Source: Verrucomicrobiales bacterium
GTDB taxonomy: Bacteria; Verrucomicrobiota; Verrucomicrobiia; Limisphaerales; JAYPXF01
Assembly: GCA_002715965.1 (NCBI GenBank)
Contig: PBAL01000038.1
Coordinates: 1 to 64,000, forward strand
Reading direction: 5' to 3'
Length of the DNA: 64,000 nucleotides
Below, in pieces: positions 43,808-53,085 of the stretch. The notes under the pieces are model-generated. The model had not been told where the DNA came from. It made no database searches and was given only the letters and a program-made list of their open reading frames with translations. Each line of letters opens with the position of its first letter. Position 1 is the first letter of the stretch. Made by a program: the position numbers and the translations under genes.

Positions 43808-44089
43808 TCGATGAACCACGAATGGACACGAATACACACGAATTGCTGAGCACCTGTTCGGGTTGGAGCGACGTCGGGACCTATATTATCCGGCAGCTGG
43901 CGTCGATCGCTGGCTGGTGATTGAAAGGGAAACCCCTGCAAAACTGTGTTTGGGGAGTGAATGAAAAGCCAGTTGATCTGCACACATTCAAAACAAACAT
44001 TGACGCAAGGCCACTGCTGGAATTAGTTGGGGTCTTCACCGACGAGCAAACTCCAGACCAACACCCGATTGGATTTCTGCCGGTTGGTT
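43808..44089. other. Intergenic region with a 10-bp-periodic CACGAAT repeat
   Basis: 282 bp between two convergent genes, with no plausible coding frame. At 43817-43843 the heptamer CACGAAT occurs three times at exact 10-bp spacing, beginning just after the sulfatase stop. The remainder shows no terminator or RNA gene. Confidence 0.6.
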
Positions 44090-45283
44090 TCAATCCGGCT
44101 TTTCAGGATCCATTTCCACGACCTTCCACGGCAGACCGAATTGGGTCAGATCTGCCATGAAAGGATCGGGATTGAGTTGTTCCATGTTCCACACGCCGGG
44201 CTTGCGCCAGGTTCCTTCGAGAATCTGTTTCGCCCCGATCATCGCGGGGACGCCGGTGGTGTAAGAGACCGCCTGGGCATTGGTTTCTCTGAAGCACTCC
44301 TGGTGATCGCAGGAATTGTGGATGAACGCCTTCCGTCGTTTTCCATCCTTGGTTCCGTCGACCAGGCAACCGATACACGTCTTCCCTTTCGTGCGCGGGC
44401 CGAGTGAAGCCGGATCGGGAAGCACGGCCTTCAGGAATTGGAGCGGAACGATTTCCTGCCCGTTGAAACCCACCGGTTCAATGCTGGTCATACCCACATT
44501 GACGAGACAGTTCAGATGGGTGAGGTAAGCCTCTCCGAAGGTCATCCAAAAGCGAATGCGTTTGAGCCCGGGGATGTTCTGGCAGAGCGATTCCATTTCC
44601 TCGTGATACATCAGGTAGGAAGGACGCACGCCGACTTCCGGATAGTCGAAGTCCCAGCGATGTTCCATCGGCTTGGTTTCCTTCCACTCGCCGGCCTCCC
44701 AGTACCGGCCGTTGGCAGAGACTTCGCGAATGTTGATCTCGGGATTGAAATTCGTGGCGAAGGGATAGCCGTGATCGCCGTCGTTGCAGTCTAGGATGTC
44801 GATCGTGTCGATCTGGTCGAAGAGGTGTTTTTGTGCGTGGGCGCAGAATACGTTGGTGACGCCCGGGTCGAAACCTGAGCCGAGCAGAGCCATTAATCCG
44901 GCTTCCTTGAACCGATCCTGATAGGCCCACTGCCATTTGTATTCGAACTTGGCCGTGTCCAGCGGTTCGTAGTTTGCGGTGTCCACGTAATCGACGCCGG
45001 TCTCCAGGCAGGCGTCCATGATGGTCAGGTCCTGGTACGGCAGGGCGACGTTTACGACGACCTTGGGTTCGTTCTTGCGAATCAGTGCGACCAATTCGGG
45101 GACGTTGTCCGCGTCCACCTGTTCCGTTCGAATCTCTCGCGACAACTCAGAGGCAATCTGCTCGCAACGTGAGACCGTTCGACTGGCGAGGCAGATCTGC
45201 GAAAACACTTCCGGGAGTTGTGCGCACTTGTGCGTCACCACTCGTCCCACGCCACCGGCGCCTATGATCAGAACATTGCTCAT
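44090..45283 (-). CDS. Saccharopine-dehydrogenase-family carboxynorspermidine synthase-like enzyme
   Basis: 397 residues, ATG at 45283. The N-terminal Rossmann fold begins LIIGAGGVGRVVTHKC. The family pattern continues with VVVNVALPYQDLTIMDACLE, YVDTANYEP and LLGSGFDPGVTNVFCA, matching carboxynorspermidine synthase (CANSDH) more closely than saccharopine dehydrogenase. It would condense aspartate semialdehyde with a diamine or triamine, using NADPH, in the alternative spermidine route; carboxynorspermidine decarboxylase (nspC) is not in the window. It lies 92 bp downstream of the Sua5 gene on the same strand. Confidence 0.85.
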   Translation of the reverse strand: MSNVLIIGAGGVGRVVTHKCAQLPEVFSQICLASRTVSRCEQIASELSREIRTEQVDADNVPELVALIRKNEPKVVVNVALPYQDLTIMDACLETGVDYVDTANYEPLDTAKFEYKWQWAYQDRFKEAGLMALLGSGFDPGVTNVFCAHAQKHLFDQIDTIDILDCNDGDHGYPFATNFNPEINIREVSANGRYWEAGEWKETKPMEHRWDFDYPEVGVRPSYLMYHEEMESLCQNIPGLKRIRFWMTFGEAYLTHLNCLVNVGMTSIEPVGFNGQEIVPLQFLKAVLPDPASLGPRTKGKTCIGCLVDGTKDGKRRKAFIHNSCDHQECFRETNAQAVSYTTGVPAMIGAKQILEGTWRKPGVWNMEQLNPDPFMADLTQFGLPWKVVEMDPEKPD

Positions 45284-45375
45284 GACAACGCGCGATATGA
45301 GCTTCGGATTCCGGCTTTAGTTCAAGTTCTTTGTTGTGACAAAGCCGGAGGGTTACGAAGCAATTGAAATGTCTT

Positions 45376-46392
45376 TCACGCGGCAGCGCGTGCCAATCGA
45401 TCGGCGATGCCACGCCACTCGGCGGTATCCGGAACGGACTCGGCGATGATGAATTCAGCACCTTCCTCATCGCAGCGATGCAATTCGGCATAGAGTGCCC
45501 GGGCATATGCTTCGGGGTCGTGAGGGACTACACACACATGGCTGCCCTTCAAACCGAGGGGGACGTTCGTGTGGGCGAGCACCCATGTCCTCCGGGGATC
45601 GATTTCCGGTGGAATCTGGGAGGCCAGGTGTGATTCGTTTTCCCAACCCGAAATCACCAGCTTGGCTTCGGGAGAGTAATGCGTGAGCAGCCGGCCGGGA
45701 CTGCGAACTGTGTCGGCGTCATCTGAGCTTCGAATGACCACACCGTCTTCGCCAAGCACAGCTTCGATGGATTCCTCGTGTATCAGTCCCGGTCGCAGGA
45801 TTTCTGCAGGTGACTTCGTCAGGTCGATCACGGTCGACTCGATCCCGATCTGCGATTGTCCACCATCGACAATCAGCCTCAGCTTGGATCCCAATCCCTT
45901 GAGGACGTGTTCGGCGTTGGTCGGAGAAAGTTGGTTGGAAGGATTCGCACTCGGCGCGGCCAGGGGGAACCCGCAACGCTTGATGACTTCTCGCATCAAG
46001 GGATGGCCCGGCCATCGAATTCCGACGGTAGCTCCTCCTGCGGTGACGATATCCGGAATCTGTTCGCTGCGTGGCAGCACGAAGGTGATTGGGCCCGGCC
46101 AGAATGCTTCGTTGAGTTTCTGCGCGGATTCCGGCCAGTTCTTCACACAGTTTCGAGCCATGACCAAACCGTCCACGTGCACGATGATCGGATTGTACGC
46201 GGGACGATCCTTGATTTCGTAGATCTTGGCCACGACCTCCGGATCGAAGGCATGGGCTGCCAACCCATACACCGTTTCCGTGGGCAATGCCACGACTTCG
46301 CCCGCGATCAATCGATCCGCTGCGGCTTCGGCAGCCGCGCGAAAGAGGTCGGGCGTGTGGGTGGGCAGGATTTCCGGAGACTGAGCCGCCAT
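45376..46392 (-). CDS. sua5: L-threonylcarbamoyladenylate synthase (Sua5/YrdC with Sua5 C-terminal domain)
   Basis: 338 residues. The YrdC domain (about 20-210) shows GEVVALPTETVYGLAAHAFD, then KIYEIKDRPAYNPIIVHV, then FPLAAPSANPS and GIESTVIDLT, all hallmarks. The C-terminal Sua5 domain (about 225-335) begins LLTHYSPEAKL-like and makes this the longer two-domain form. It makes threonylcarbamoyl-AMP from threonine, bicarbonate and ATP for the t6A37 modification of tRNAs. It is divergent from the TPR-protein gene by about 100 bp and lies upstream of the carboxynorspermidine synthase-like gene. Confidence 0.95.
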   Translation of the reverse strand: MAAQSPEILPTHTPDLFRAAAEAAADRLIAGEVVALPTETVYGLAAHAFDPEVVAKIYEIKDRPAYNPIIVHVDGLVMARNCVKNWPESAQKLNEAFWPGPITFVLPRSEQIPDIVTAGGATVGIRWPGHPLMREVIKRCGFPLAAPSANPSNQLSPTNAEHVLKGLGSKLRLIVDGGQSQIGIESTVIDLTKSPAEILRPGLIHEESIEAVLGEDGVVIRSSDDADTVRSPGRLLTHYSPEAKLVISGWENESHLASQIPPEIDPRRTWVLAHTNVPLGLKGSHVCVVPHDPEAYARALYAELHRCDEEGAEFIIAESVPDTAEWRGIADRLARAAA

Positions 46393-46492
46393 TTCCGCGG
46401 GACAAATACGCGTTTTGCCGCGTCAGGGGCAAGGTGTTTCCCGGAGAGTTTTTGCGTGGATTTTTGGTCGGGCAATCGGCTAAACCTTCCGC

Positions 46493-47899
46493 GTGCCGGA
46501 AACTAGGGCAGCCCAACTCCTTGGTAACTCACGCACCTTCTACGACAAAGGCGTGGAGGCGTTGCGCAAGGAGAACTATGACTACGCCATTGAGCTTCTG
46601 ACCCAATTGATCAAAAAGGAGCCTCAATGCATCGACGCGCGCATGAAGCTGCGTGACGTTGCGCTCGCCAAGCAGGCCAAGGGCAAGAGTTTCTTCAAGA
46701 AGGTCATGAGCACGGCTGGGAGTGGTGCTCACCTGGCGCGAGCGCAGATGGCGATGAAGGAGAATCCCGAAGAGGCGCTTTCCGAGGTGGAGATGATTCT
46801 GCTAACCGATCCCAAGAACGTCCTCGCCCTCAAACTTTCCGCGGATGCTGCGCTCGCGTTGGAATTCATTGAGACTGCCAAGATCACCTTGCAGATCGTG
46901 CACAAGCTCGCGCCGGAGGATCGGGAGGCGAATTCAAAGCTCGCCAACCTTTACTGCGACCTCGATGAACCAGAGAAGGCCGAGCAGATTTACGCGATTC
47001 TGGTCAAGCACTACCCGGACGACCAGGACCTCCAGATGGAGGCCAAGAACATTTCCGCGCGCAAGACCCTGAACCGGGGCGGTTACGAAGAAGCGCGCGC
47101 TGAAGGGGCCACGTTCCGCAAATTGATCAAGGACGTGGACGAGGCCGAGCGTCTCGAGCGTGAGGCGCGCATGGTCAAGGATGAGGAAACTGCGAATACG
47201 CTGCTCACCGAGTATGAGGCCCGTTTGGAGAACGAACCTCAGAACACCAAACTAATCGTCAACATCGCCGAGATCTACGCCGCGCAGAAGAACTTCTACC
47301 GCTCGCTGCAATATTACAACCTGCTGGAAGGGATTGACGGAGCGGTGGATGCGAAGATTCGGCGCGACATGTTTGACGCTTCGGTAAAGCGCTTCACTCA
47401 GGCGATTGAGGAACTCCAGCCGGATATTCCTGATTACGAGGAAACGAAAGCCGCGTACATCGCAGAACGGGATCGCTTCGTCATGGACGATTGCCGGGAT
47501 CGGGTCGAACGCTATCCGACCGACATGGCGCTTCGATATGAATACGGGCAGTTGCTGTACGAAGCCGGCCGTGTTTCCGACGCGATAGCCGAGCTTCAGC
47601 GTGCCCAGGCCAATCCGCATCATCGGCTCAAGGCGCAGATCCTGATCAGCAAATGCTTCGCCGAGCAAGGAATGCGCGATCTTGCCGTCGCCGGACTGCA
47701 GGAGGCGGTGAACGAAAAGAACACGATGGACGATGAGAAGAAGGATCTGCTCTACACGCTCGGCGTGATCCTTCACGACATGGCGCGCTACGATGAATCG
47801 ATCGCGCAGTTCAAGCAGATCTACGCGGTCGACATCGGCTTTCGCGACATCGCCAAGCGGGTGAGCGACTACTACAGCCGCGGTTCGTCTTCGGACTGA
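46493..47899 (+). CDS. Tetratricopeptide-repeat protein, cytoplasmic
   Basis: 468 residues, GTG start, no signal peptide or membrane segment. TPR-like helices run throughout: FYDKGVEALRKENYDYAIELL, PEEALSEVEMILLTDPKN, PEKAEQIYAILVKHYPDD, and later MALRYEYGQLLYEAGRVSDA, then YTLGVILHDMARYDESIAQF. The middle (about 170-240) is charged and probably coiled coil. It should act as a scaffold for protein contacts. The partner is unknown; relatives in this phylum often stand next to unrelated housekeeping genes, as here. Confidence 0.88.
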   Translation: MPETRAAQLLGNSRTFYDKGVEALRKENYDYAIELLTQLIKKEPQCIDARMKLRDVALAKQAKGKSFFKKVMSTAGSGAHLARAQMAMKENPEEALSEVEMILLTDPKNVLALKLSADAALALEFIETAKITLQIVHKLAPEDREANSKLANLYCDLDEPEKAEQIYAILVKHYPDDQDLQMEAKNISARKTLNRGGYEEARAEGATFRKLIKDVDEAERLEREARMVKDEETANTLLTEYEARLENEPQNTKLIVNIAEIYAAQKNFYRSLQYYNLLEGIDGAVDAKIRRDMFDASVKRFTQAIEELQPDIPDYEETKAAYIAERDRFVMDDCRDRVERYPTDMALRYEYGQLLYEAGRVSDAIAELQRAQANPHHRLKAQILISKCFAEQGMRDLAVAGLQEAVNEKNTMDDEKKDLLYTLGVILHDMARYDESIAQFKQIYAVDIGFRDIAKRVSDYYSRGSSSD

Positions 47900-47980
47900 T
47901 TTCCAAGCGGGGCAGGGATTGGGGTTGGGCGTTTACACACCCCGATGTTTCGCATACCAAGGTCCGACACTTCAGGACTC

Positions 47981-49351
47981 ATGATTTCTTCAATCGATGA
48001 CAACGGCGTCTCCCGCCGAAACTTCATTGCCGGGTCAGCGGCTACGGTCGCGGCCGGAACTGCTCTTTCACCCGAACTCCTGCAGGCCAAGGCGCTGGGC
48101 GACCGTGAGGTCAAGATCGCGCTGATTGGTTGTGGCGGGCGTGGGACAGGCGCCACCGTTCAGGCGCTCAGCACCTACGGCAAAGTCCGGCTGTGGGCAA
48201 TGGCTGACGCCTTCGAGCCGAACCTGATGAAGAGCTACAGGTCGCTCTCAGCTGGCGGTAATTACAGCCAGTCCAAGGGGGCGGAGGCACCAGCGGACAA
48301 GGTCAGCGTGCCGGAAGAACGAAGATTTGTCGGACTCGACGCGTATCGGAAGGTCATGGCGATGCCGGAGATCGACATGGTGATTCTGACCACACCTCCG
48401 GGCTTTCGAGCAAGGCAGTTTGAGGAGGCTGTCGCAGCCGGAAAACACGTGTTCATGGAGAAACCGGTGGCCACGGACGTGCACGGAGTTCGCACGGTCT
48501 TGGCCGCAGCGAAGGAAGCCAAGCGAAAGAACCTGAAGGTGGGCGTCGGATTGAATCGCCGTCACAGCCCGATGTATGAAGCGACGCTGGACCGGATCCA
48601 TGCCGGCGACATCGGCCGCCTGAATACGATCCGTATCTACAATGTGCGTGGTGGCGTGGGCAAGTTTTACGAACGCCAGCCGGAAGACACCGAGATGGAG
48701 TATCAGGTGAAGCATTGGTACTACTTCGACTGGTTGAGCGGAGACTTCCTGGTCGAACAGAGTGTGCACGACTATGATGTAGCGCTCTGGATGAAGGGGA
48801 TGCTCCCCATCAACGCGCAAGGGCAGGGCGGGCGCCTGGTACGCACGGGGACGAAGTGGGGGAACATTTACGATCACTTCTACGTGGAATATGATTTCCC
48901 GGATGGTTCAAAGCTGCTCTCACAACACCGCCACATCCGCGGCTGCTGGGGCTTGTTCGGTGAAAGCGCTGACGGCAGCAAGGGCACCGCTTCGCTGGTG
49001 GGCAAATCGCGGGCGATGGTCCAGATGCACGATCAGCCGAACAACGCGGCCTGGCGCATCAAGGAAACGGGTAACTCCTACCAGATCGAACACGATCGGC
49101 TCTTCCGCGCTATTCGCGAGGACACACCCCACAACGAAGCCGAGTATGGAGCACATGCGAGCTACGCGGCTATCCTCGGGCGCATGGCCGCATATACCGG
49201 CAAGATGTTGGATTGGGAGGAAACGCTGAAGAGCGATCACCGGATTACTCCAGCTGGGGAGCTCTGGTCTTCGCCCGCGCCAGTAAATCCGTTGCCTGAA
49301 GGCGGATATCCGATTGACAAGGCTGGCATGCCTCCTCGAATTCGCGCGTGA
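47981..49351 (+). CDS. Gfo/Idh/MocA-family oxidoreductase, Tat-exported
   Basis: About 456 residues from the ATG at 47981 (AGGA just upstream); an in-frame ATG at 47945 would add 12 residues. A twin-arginine signal (SRRNFIAGSAATVAAGTAL) precedes the NAD-binding Rossmann fold (VKIALIGCGGRGTGA). The family motif is EKPVATDVHGV, where the Lys is catalytic, and the C-terminal domain has LSGDFLVEQSVHDYDVALWM with a catalytic His candidate. These exported enzymes carry NAD(P) into the periplasm and act on sugars or cyclitols. Substrate unknown; it stands apart from an obvious operon and faces a sulfatase convergently. Confidence 0.9.
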   Translation: MISSIDDNGVSRRNFIAGSAATVAAGTALSPELLQAKALGDREVKIALIGCGGRGTGATVQALSTYGKVRLWAMADAFEPNLMKSYRSLSAGGNYSQSKGAEAPADKVSVPEERRFVGLDAYRKVMAMPEIDMVILTTPPGFRARQFEEAVAAGKHVFMEKPVATDVHGVRTVLAAAKEAKRKNLKVGVGLNRRHSPMYEATLDRIHAGDIGRLNTIRIYNVRGGVGKFYERQPEDTEMEYQVKHWYYFDWLSGDFLVEQSVHDYDVALWMKGMLPINAQGQGGRLVRTGTKWGNIYDHFYVEYDFPDGSKLLSQHRHIRGCWGLFGESADGSKGTASLVGKSRAMVQMHDQPNNAAWRIKETGNSYQIEHDRLFRAIREDTPHNEAEYGAHASYAAILGRMAAYTGKMLDWEETLKSDHRITPAGELWSSPAPVNPLPEGGYPIDKAGMPPRIRA

Positions 49352-49710
49352 CGTAGAGGGGACTCGGCCAGATCAGGGAGTCTTTCGGAGCGGTAATACC
49401 GGCGATTGCGTCCGGTGATGTTGTCGATAAACTCTCCCCACGATTCTCCATTGGTGGGATCATTCAGTCGGAATGCCAGAAACGGACTGGTGGAATTTGC
49501 GGAAGCCATGGCTGCTTTGTAGACGATGCTCGTGCTCATGATTGGTGTCTTTCGTTCCTGTCTGTAGGCGGGTTCTCCAACCCGGTGAACATCGCTGGCA
49601 AAAGCGAGGAACGAACCAATTACAGCCTCATTCGTGTAAAGCCGTGTAATAGTCTGTAAAGCCTTGTAAAGCGGGAAGGATGGGTGGGGACCAGCTCTGC
49701 TCCGAAAACC
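49352..49710. other. Non-coding region between convergent genes with 10-bp TGTAA repeats
   Basis: Between the oxidoreductase and sulfatase stops. A minus-strand frame at 49237-49539 (MSTSIVYKAAMASANS...) could begin a real gene, since its first 55 codons look protein-like, but its 3' end is antisense to the oxidoreductase gene and I do not call it. A GGGTT/AACCC hairpin lies near 49571-49583. Four 10-bp repeats starting TGTAA (49635, 49645, 49655, 49665) lie near the right end. Confidence 0.5.
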
Positions 49711-51129
49711 TTAGTCCTTCTTCTTTCCTTGTTTACGCAACTGCAAGCCGTTCGCATTCAACTTCGCGGAGAGCTGTTCGCGCAGTTGGGCGAGGTGTTT
49801 TCCTTGATCGGCACTCAGTGCAAGGTTGGTAAACTGTCCGGGATCGATGCGCATGTTGTAGAGTTCTTCAGTCGCGTCCTGATAACGAATATAGGCCCAG
49901 TCCGTTGTACGCAGGGCATAACCTTTCTTGCCGACAGACAGGGCGCCGGAACGAACGTTTGCGTTGGAATTCTTGAGTACGGATGTGAGGCTCCGGCCCT
50001 GCGTTTCCTCAGGAATACTTAGTCCGGCGAGCTCAGAAAGGGTGGGGTAGAGGTCCATCAGTTCCGCAAGTGAATGACTGCGGCCGGGTTTCATGCCGGG
50101 AACGGAAACGATCAAGGGAACGCGGAGGACTTCTTCATGAAGATTCGATTTTTGCCAGAAGGTGTGCTCGCCCAGATGATATCCGTGGTCACTGGTGAAG
50201 ACGATGGCCGTGCTGTCACGCAGGCCGAGGCGCTCGAGTTCTTTCACAATGCGCCCGACTTGTTCGTCCATGAAGGTGATGGACGCGTAGTAGCCGGCCC
50301 ACATGCGTTTCCAGTTGTCGGGATATTGGCCGATCGGGTTCTTCGCGTTCTGGGTTCCGGCAATGCCCAACTCCGGAATATCATCCAGATCGCCATCCGG
50401 TACATGGGGGACTTTCATGTCCTGCCAGGGATAAAGATCGAAATACTTCTTCGGAGTGACCATCGGGTAATGCGGCCGCACAAATCCGGCAGCGAGGAAG
50501 AAGCGCTCATCCTTGTGCTTACGAAGGAGGTCGATCGTCTTGGTGGCGGTCTTCCAATCGGGTTGATCGGAGCCATCCCCATCGTAGCTGACCGTGACGA
50601 ACATCCGGTGCTTCATTTTCGTGGACTCACGACCGTCGAGTGCGCGAGTGAAGATGTTGAGATTCAGGCAGGCGTAGTCACCAGGTGTGTGCGCCTCGCG
50701 TCCCTGCGAGTTGAATCGCTCCGTCCATGAACTCGCGACATCACCGCCATTGGTGTCGTTGATGATGTCGCCGGGCACGCGCATGTGATAGATTTTTCCG
50801 ACCCGTGCGCTGTACCAGCCGTTCTCGCGGAAGTGTTGCCCCATGTTTACCTGCCCGGCACCGCGATACTTGCTGAACATGAACGACTGCCGAGAAGGAG
50901 CGCAGGCCGTGCCCTGGCAATAGGCACGTTCGAAGACCATCCCCGATGCGGCAAGCGAATCGATGTTCGGCGTCTGCACGATCTTGTCGCCGTAACAACC
51001 CAAGGTGCTTGCCTTCAGATCGTCCGAGATCAGGAACAGCACATTGCGGATGGCGGGCTTGTCTTTGGCAGTGACGGACGCGAGCAAGGACACGCAGACG
51101 AGGAGCGAGAGAATCCGTTTGTTCGACAT
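49711..51129 (-). CDS. Secreted sulfatase (iduronate-2-sulfatase-like, CAPSR motif)
   Basis: About 472 residues from the ATG at 51129, where a signal peptide begins (MSNKRILSLLVCVSLLASVTA). The sulfatase pattern is complete: LFLISDDLKASTLGCYGD, CAPSR at 76-80 with formylglycine Cys76, TSDHGYHLGEHTFWQKSN for the second metal block. The HxxGEHxxWxK pattern is like iduronate-2-sulfatase and related exosulfatases acting on glycosaminoglycans. It lies 28 bp after the FAD oxidoreductase gene, so they are probably one operon. The C-terminus is basic (KQGKKKD). Confidence 0.93.
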   Translation of the reverse strand: MSNKRILSLLVCVSLLASVTAKDKPAIRNVLFLISDDLKASTLGCYGDKIVQTPNIDSLAASGMVFERAYCQGTACAPSRQSFMFSKYRGAGQVNMGQHFRENGWYSARVGKIYHMRVPGDIINDTNGGDVASSWTERFNSQGREAHTPGDYACLNLNIFTRALDGRESTKMKHRMFVTVSYDGDGSDQPDWKTATKTIDLLRKHKDERFFLAAGFVRPHYPMVTPKKYFDLYPWQDMKVPHVPDGDLDDIPELGIAGTQNAKNPIGQYPDNWKRMWAGYYASITFMDEQVGRIVKELERLGLRDSTAIVFTSDHGYHLGEHTFWQKSNLHEEVLRVPLIVSVPGMKPGRSHSLAELMDLYPTLSELAGLSIPEETQGRSLTSVLKNSNANVRSGALSVGKKGYALRTTDWAYIRYQDATEELYNMRIDPGQFTNLALSADQGKHLAQLREQLSAKLNANGLQLRKQGKKKD

Positions 51130-51157
51130 GGCGCACAGATTCGCGGGAAGGCGCGGA

Positions 51158-52993
51158 TCATTCAACCCGGATTTGCATGATGCGGGCGTGGTCGATGCCA
51201 TTCGTCTGGTGGACTGTCAGGCGCAGTGCGTCGAGAGTTTTTGCTTTGTTCAGTTCGTGATGGCGGAGACGCTGATGATTGTCGTCGATCTCCCAAAGAG
51301 TTGTCCAAGTGTCTTTGTCCCGTGCTTCTATGGAATACGCCCTGCCCGTCTCAGGTTGTGCCTTGCCCCAGATCATCTTGGATGTGTAGCCGTCGTGGTG
51401 ACTGAGCGTGAGATGGCGATGCAAACCGGTGTCGAAGACGATGCGAACGCCGGAGATTTCGATAGGTTGTGTCCATTCGAGGATGACCCACGCCGGAAGG
51501 CCTTCTTCAGCTGAAGACATCCAGCGATGGACGCCTTTCATCGCGCGGTCTTTCGCTGCGCCTTTCTCTCCATGAACCGAGCGAGTTTGTCCGGAGAGAA
51601 GCGGAGACGGATCCCCGTTTGAAGCAGTAATTGAAGCGTCTGCTTCCAAGCCGGGCTCCAGTTTTCGCCCGATCAGGAACGCGTCGTCTCGAAGCAAGCG
51701 CTGTTGGATCGAGCGAATCCTTTGTTCATCCGAATCGTTTATTTGATCACGCGCACAATGGGCCGCGGCTGTCCCCACGCCTTGTCCGACCGCGGCGCAG
51801 GTGGCCATGACACGCGTGGACGAGAAGGCCACGTGCGTGGCGGATATGTTTCGTCCTGCGAACATGAGGTTTTCGATGTCGCGGGCCACGCAGCATGACA
51901 GTGGAATATCGTATAGGAACGGAACGGGAGTCTGAACACACGGTTCCTGATCGGGCGCGTCCACGCCTTCTGGCGGATGCAGGTCGAGCGACCAACCGCC
52001 ATACGCGATGGTGTCGTGGAATTCGCGGGACTCAAGAATGTCATTCTCCGTCAGGATGTGTTTGCCGATGAAACGTCGGCTCTCGCGTTTGCCCGGCAGG
52101 AAACCGATCCAGTCCAACGCCCAGAGGGAGGCATCGAAGGCATCCGCCTCGGGTCCATTTTTAATGTGATTCCAAATGCCCAGCGTGATCGCCAGGAGTT
52201 CGTCGCGGATCTCCTCGTTGTCCTTGATCGTGTCGAGCGTTCCGCCCCATTCGGCCCACCAGTAGCCGTATTCGTGAGTCGGTTCTTCCTCACCCGGTGT
52301 GGCGTAGAGACGCAACTTCAGCTCGTCCTTTGTGAATTCCCGAACCCAGTCCGGCGCAACAAAGGGCATTGGCCGATCGTGTTTGCGGGCTTGAAGAAGA
52401 ATCGTTGAACCGAGGCGCTGATTGTCGGCGGAGGCAATGGCGAGTGACTCGTTGAATTGCTCGTTCGATTCGCGCCCCTCCATGAACGCTGCTCCCGCTT
52501 CGAACCCAAGCCGCCCGTCGCCGGTGCAATCGACAAAGATTCGGGCAGAAATTCGAAAGCGATCTTCAGTGCTTTGACGTTCTGCGATTGCGGATTCGAT
52601 TTGATTGCCGTGCTTCTCGACGGATACCACCGTGGTGTTCAACAGGAGCGTCAGATTGGATTCCGTGCGACACTTGTCGTAGAGAATCAAGTCAAAGACC
52701 GAGGCAGATCGCTGTGGATTGAGTACGCAATTGTCCAATCGGATCTCCTCAATGATACCTCCTTCACGTGCTTCCGTTTTCAATTCCTCCCCGCGATCGA
52801 AACTTCCCGTTCCGTTTGCACCGACTATGTGCATGCGCACTTCGCTCGACGCGTTCCCCCCAAGCGCCGGGCGATCCTGGCAGAGAATCACCTTCGCGCC
52901 ATTCCGCGCCGCGGCCAACGCACAGGGAACACCGGCCGCTCCACCGCCCGCGACAAGGACGTCGCAATCGAGTTCGTGTTCGGTGAGAGGCAT
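51158..52993 (-). CDS. FAD-dependent oxidoreductase with C-terminal discoidin-like module
   Basis: 611 residues, ATG at 52993, no signal peptide. The FAD-binding motif is CDVLVAGGGAAGVPCALAAA, followed by LGGNASSEVRMH and IFVDCTGDGRLGFEAGA, typical of the FAD-oxidored (pfam12831) family. Another flavin contact is NLMFAGRNISATHVAF. The last 140 residues (WVILEWTQPIEISGVRIVFDTG; LDALRLTVHQTNG) resemble a discoidin/F5-8 type C fold, a carbohydrate-binding type unusual for a cytoplasmic flavoprotein. It probably oxidises sugar derivatives. It heads an operon with the sulfatase and is divergent from the PHP hydrolase gene, 92 bp apart. Confidence 0.88.
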   Translation of the reverse strand: MPLTEHELDCDVLVAGGGAAGVPCALAAARNGAKVILCQDRPALGGNASSEVRMHIVGANGTGSFDRGEELKTEAREGGIIEEIRLDNCVLNPQRSASVFDLILYDKCRTESNLTLLLNTTVVSVEKHGNQIESAIAERQSTEDRFRISARIFVDCTGDGRLGFEAGAAFMEGRESNEQFNESLAIASADNQRLGSTILLQARKHDRPMPFVAPDWVREFTKDELKLRLYATPGEEEPTHEYGYWWAEWGGTLDTIKDNEEIRDELLAITLGIWNHIKNGPEADAFDASLWALDWIGFLPGKRESRRFIGKHILTENDILESREFHDTIAYGGWSLDLHPPEGVDAPDQEPCVQTPVPFLYDIPLSCCVARDIENLMFAGRNISATHVAFSSTRVMATCAAVGQGVGTAAAHCARDQINDSDEQRIRSIQQRLLRDDAFLIGRKLEPGLEADASITASNGDPSPLLSGQTRSVHGEKGAAKDRAMKGVHRWMSSAEEGLPAWVILEWTQPIEISGVRIVFDTGLHRHLTLSHHDGYTSKMIWGKAQPETGRAYSIEARDKDTWTTLWEIDDNHQRLRHHELNKAKTLDALRLTVHQTNGIDHARIMQIRVE

Positions 52994-53085
52994 GAATTTG
53001 TGGCGTGGTCGCGCGCTTGATAGCTTGCGGCTACGGATGGGTCAAGTGGCTGGAATCTCCAGCATTGTGTGCTTACGATCACCGG

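Noticed and set aside
49237-49539. Minus-strand 100-codon frame beginning MSTSIVYKAAMASANS
   Set aside because: The first half looks coding but the second half is antisense to the end of the oxidoreductase gene, and no family is recognised. I describe it only under the intergenic entry.
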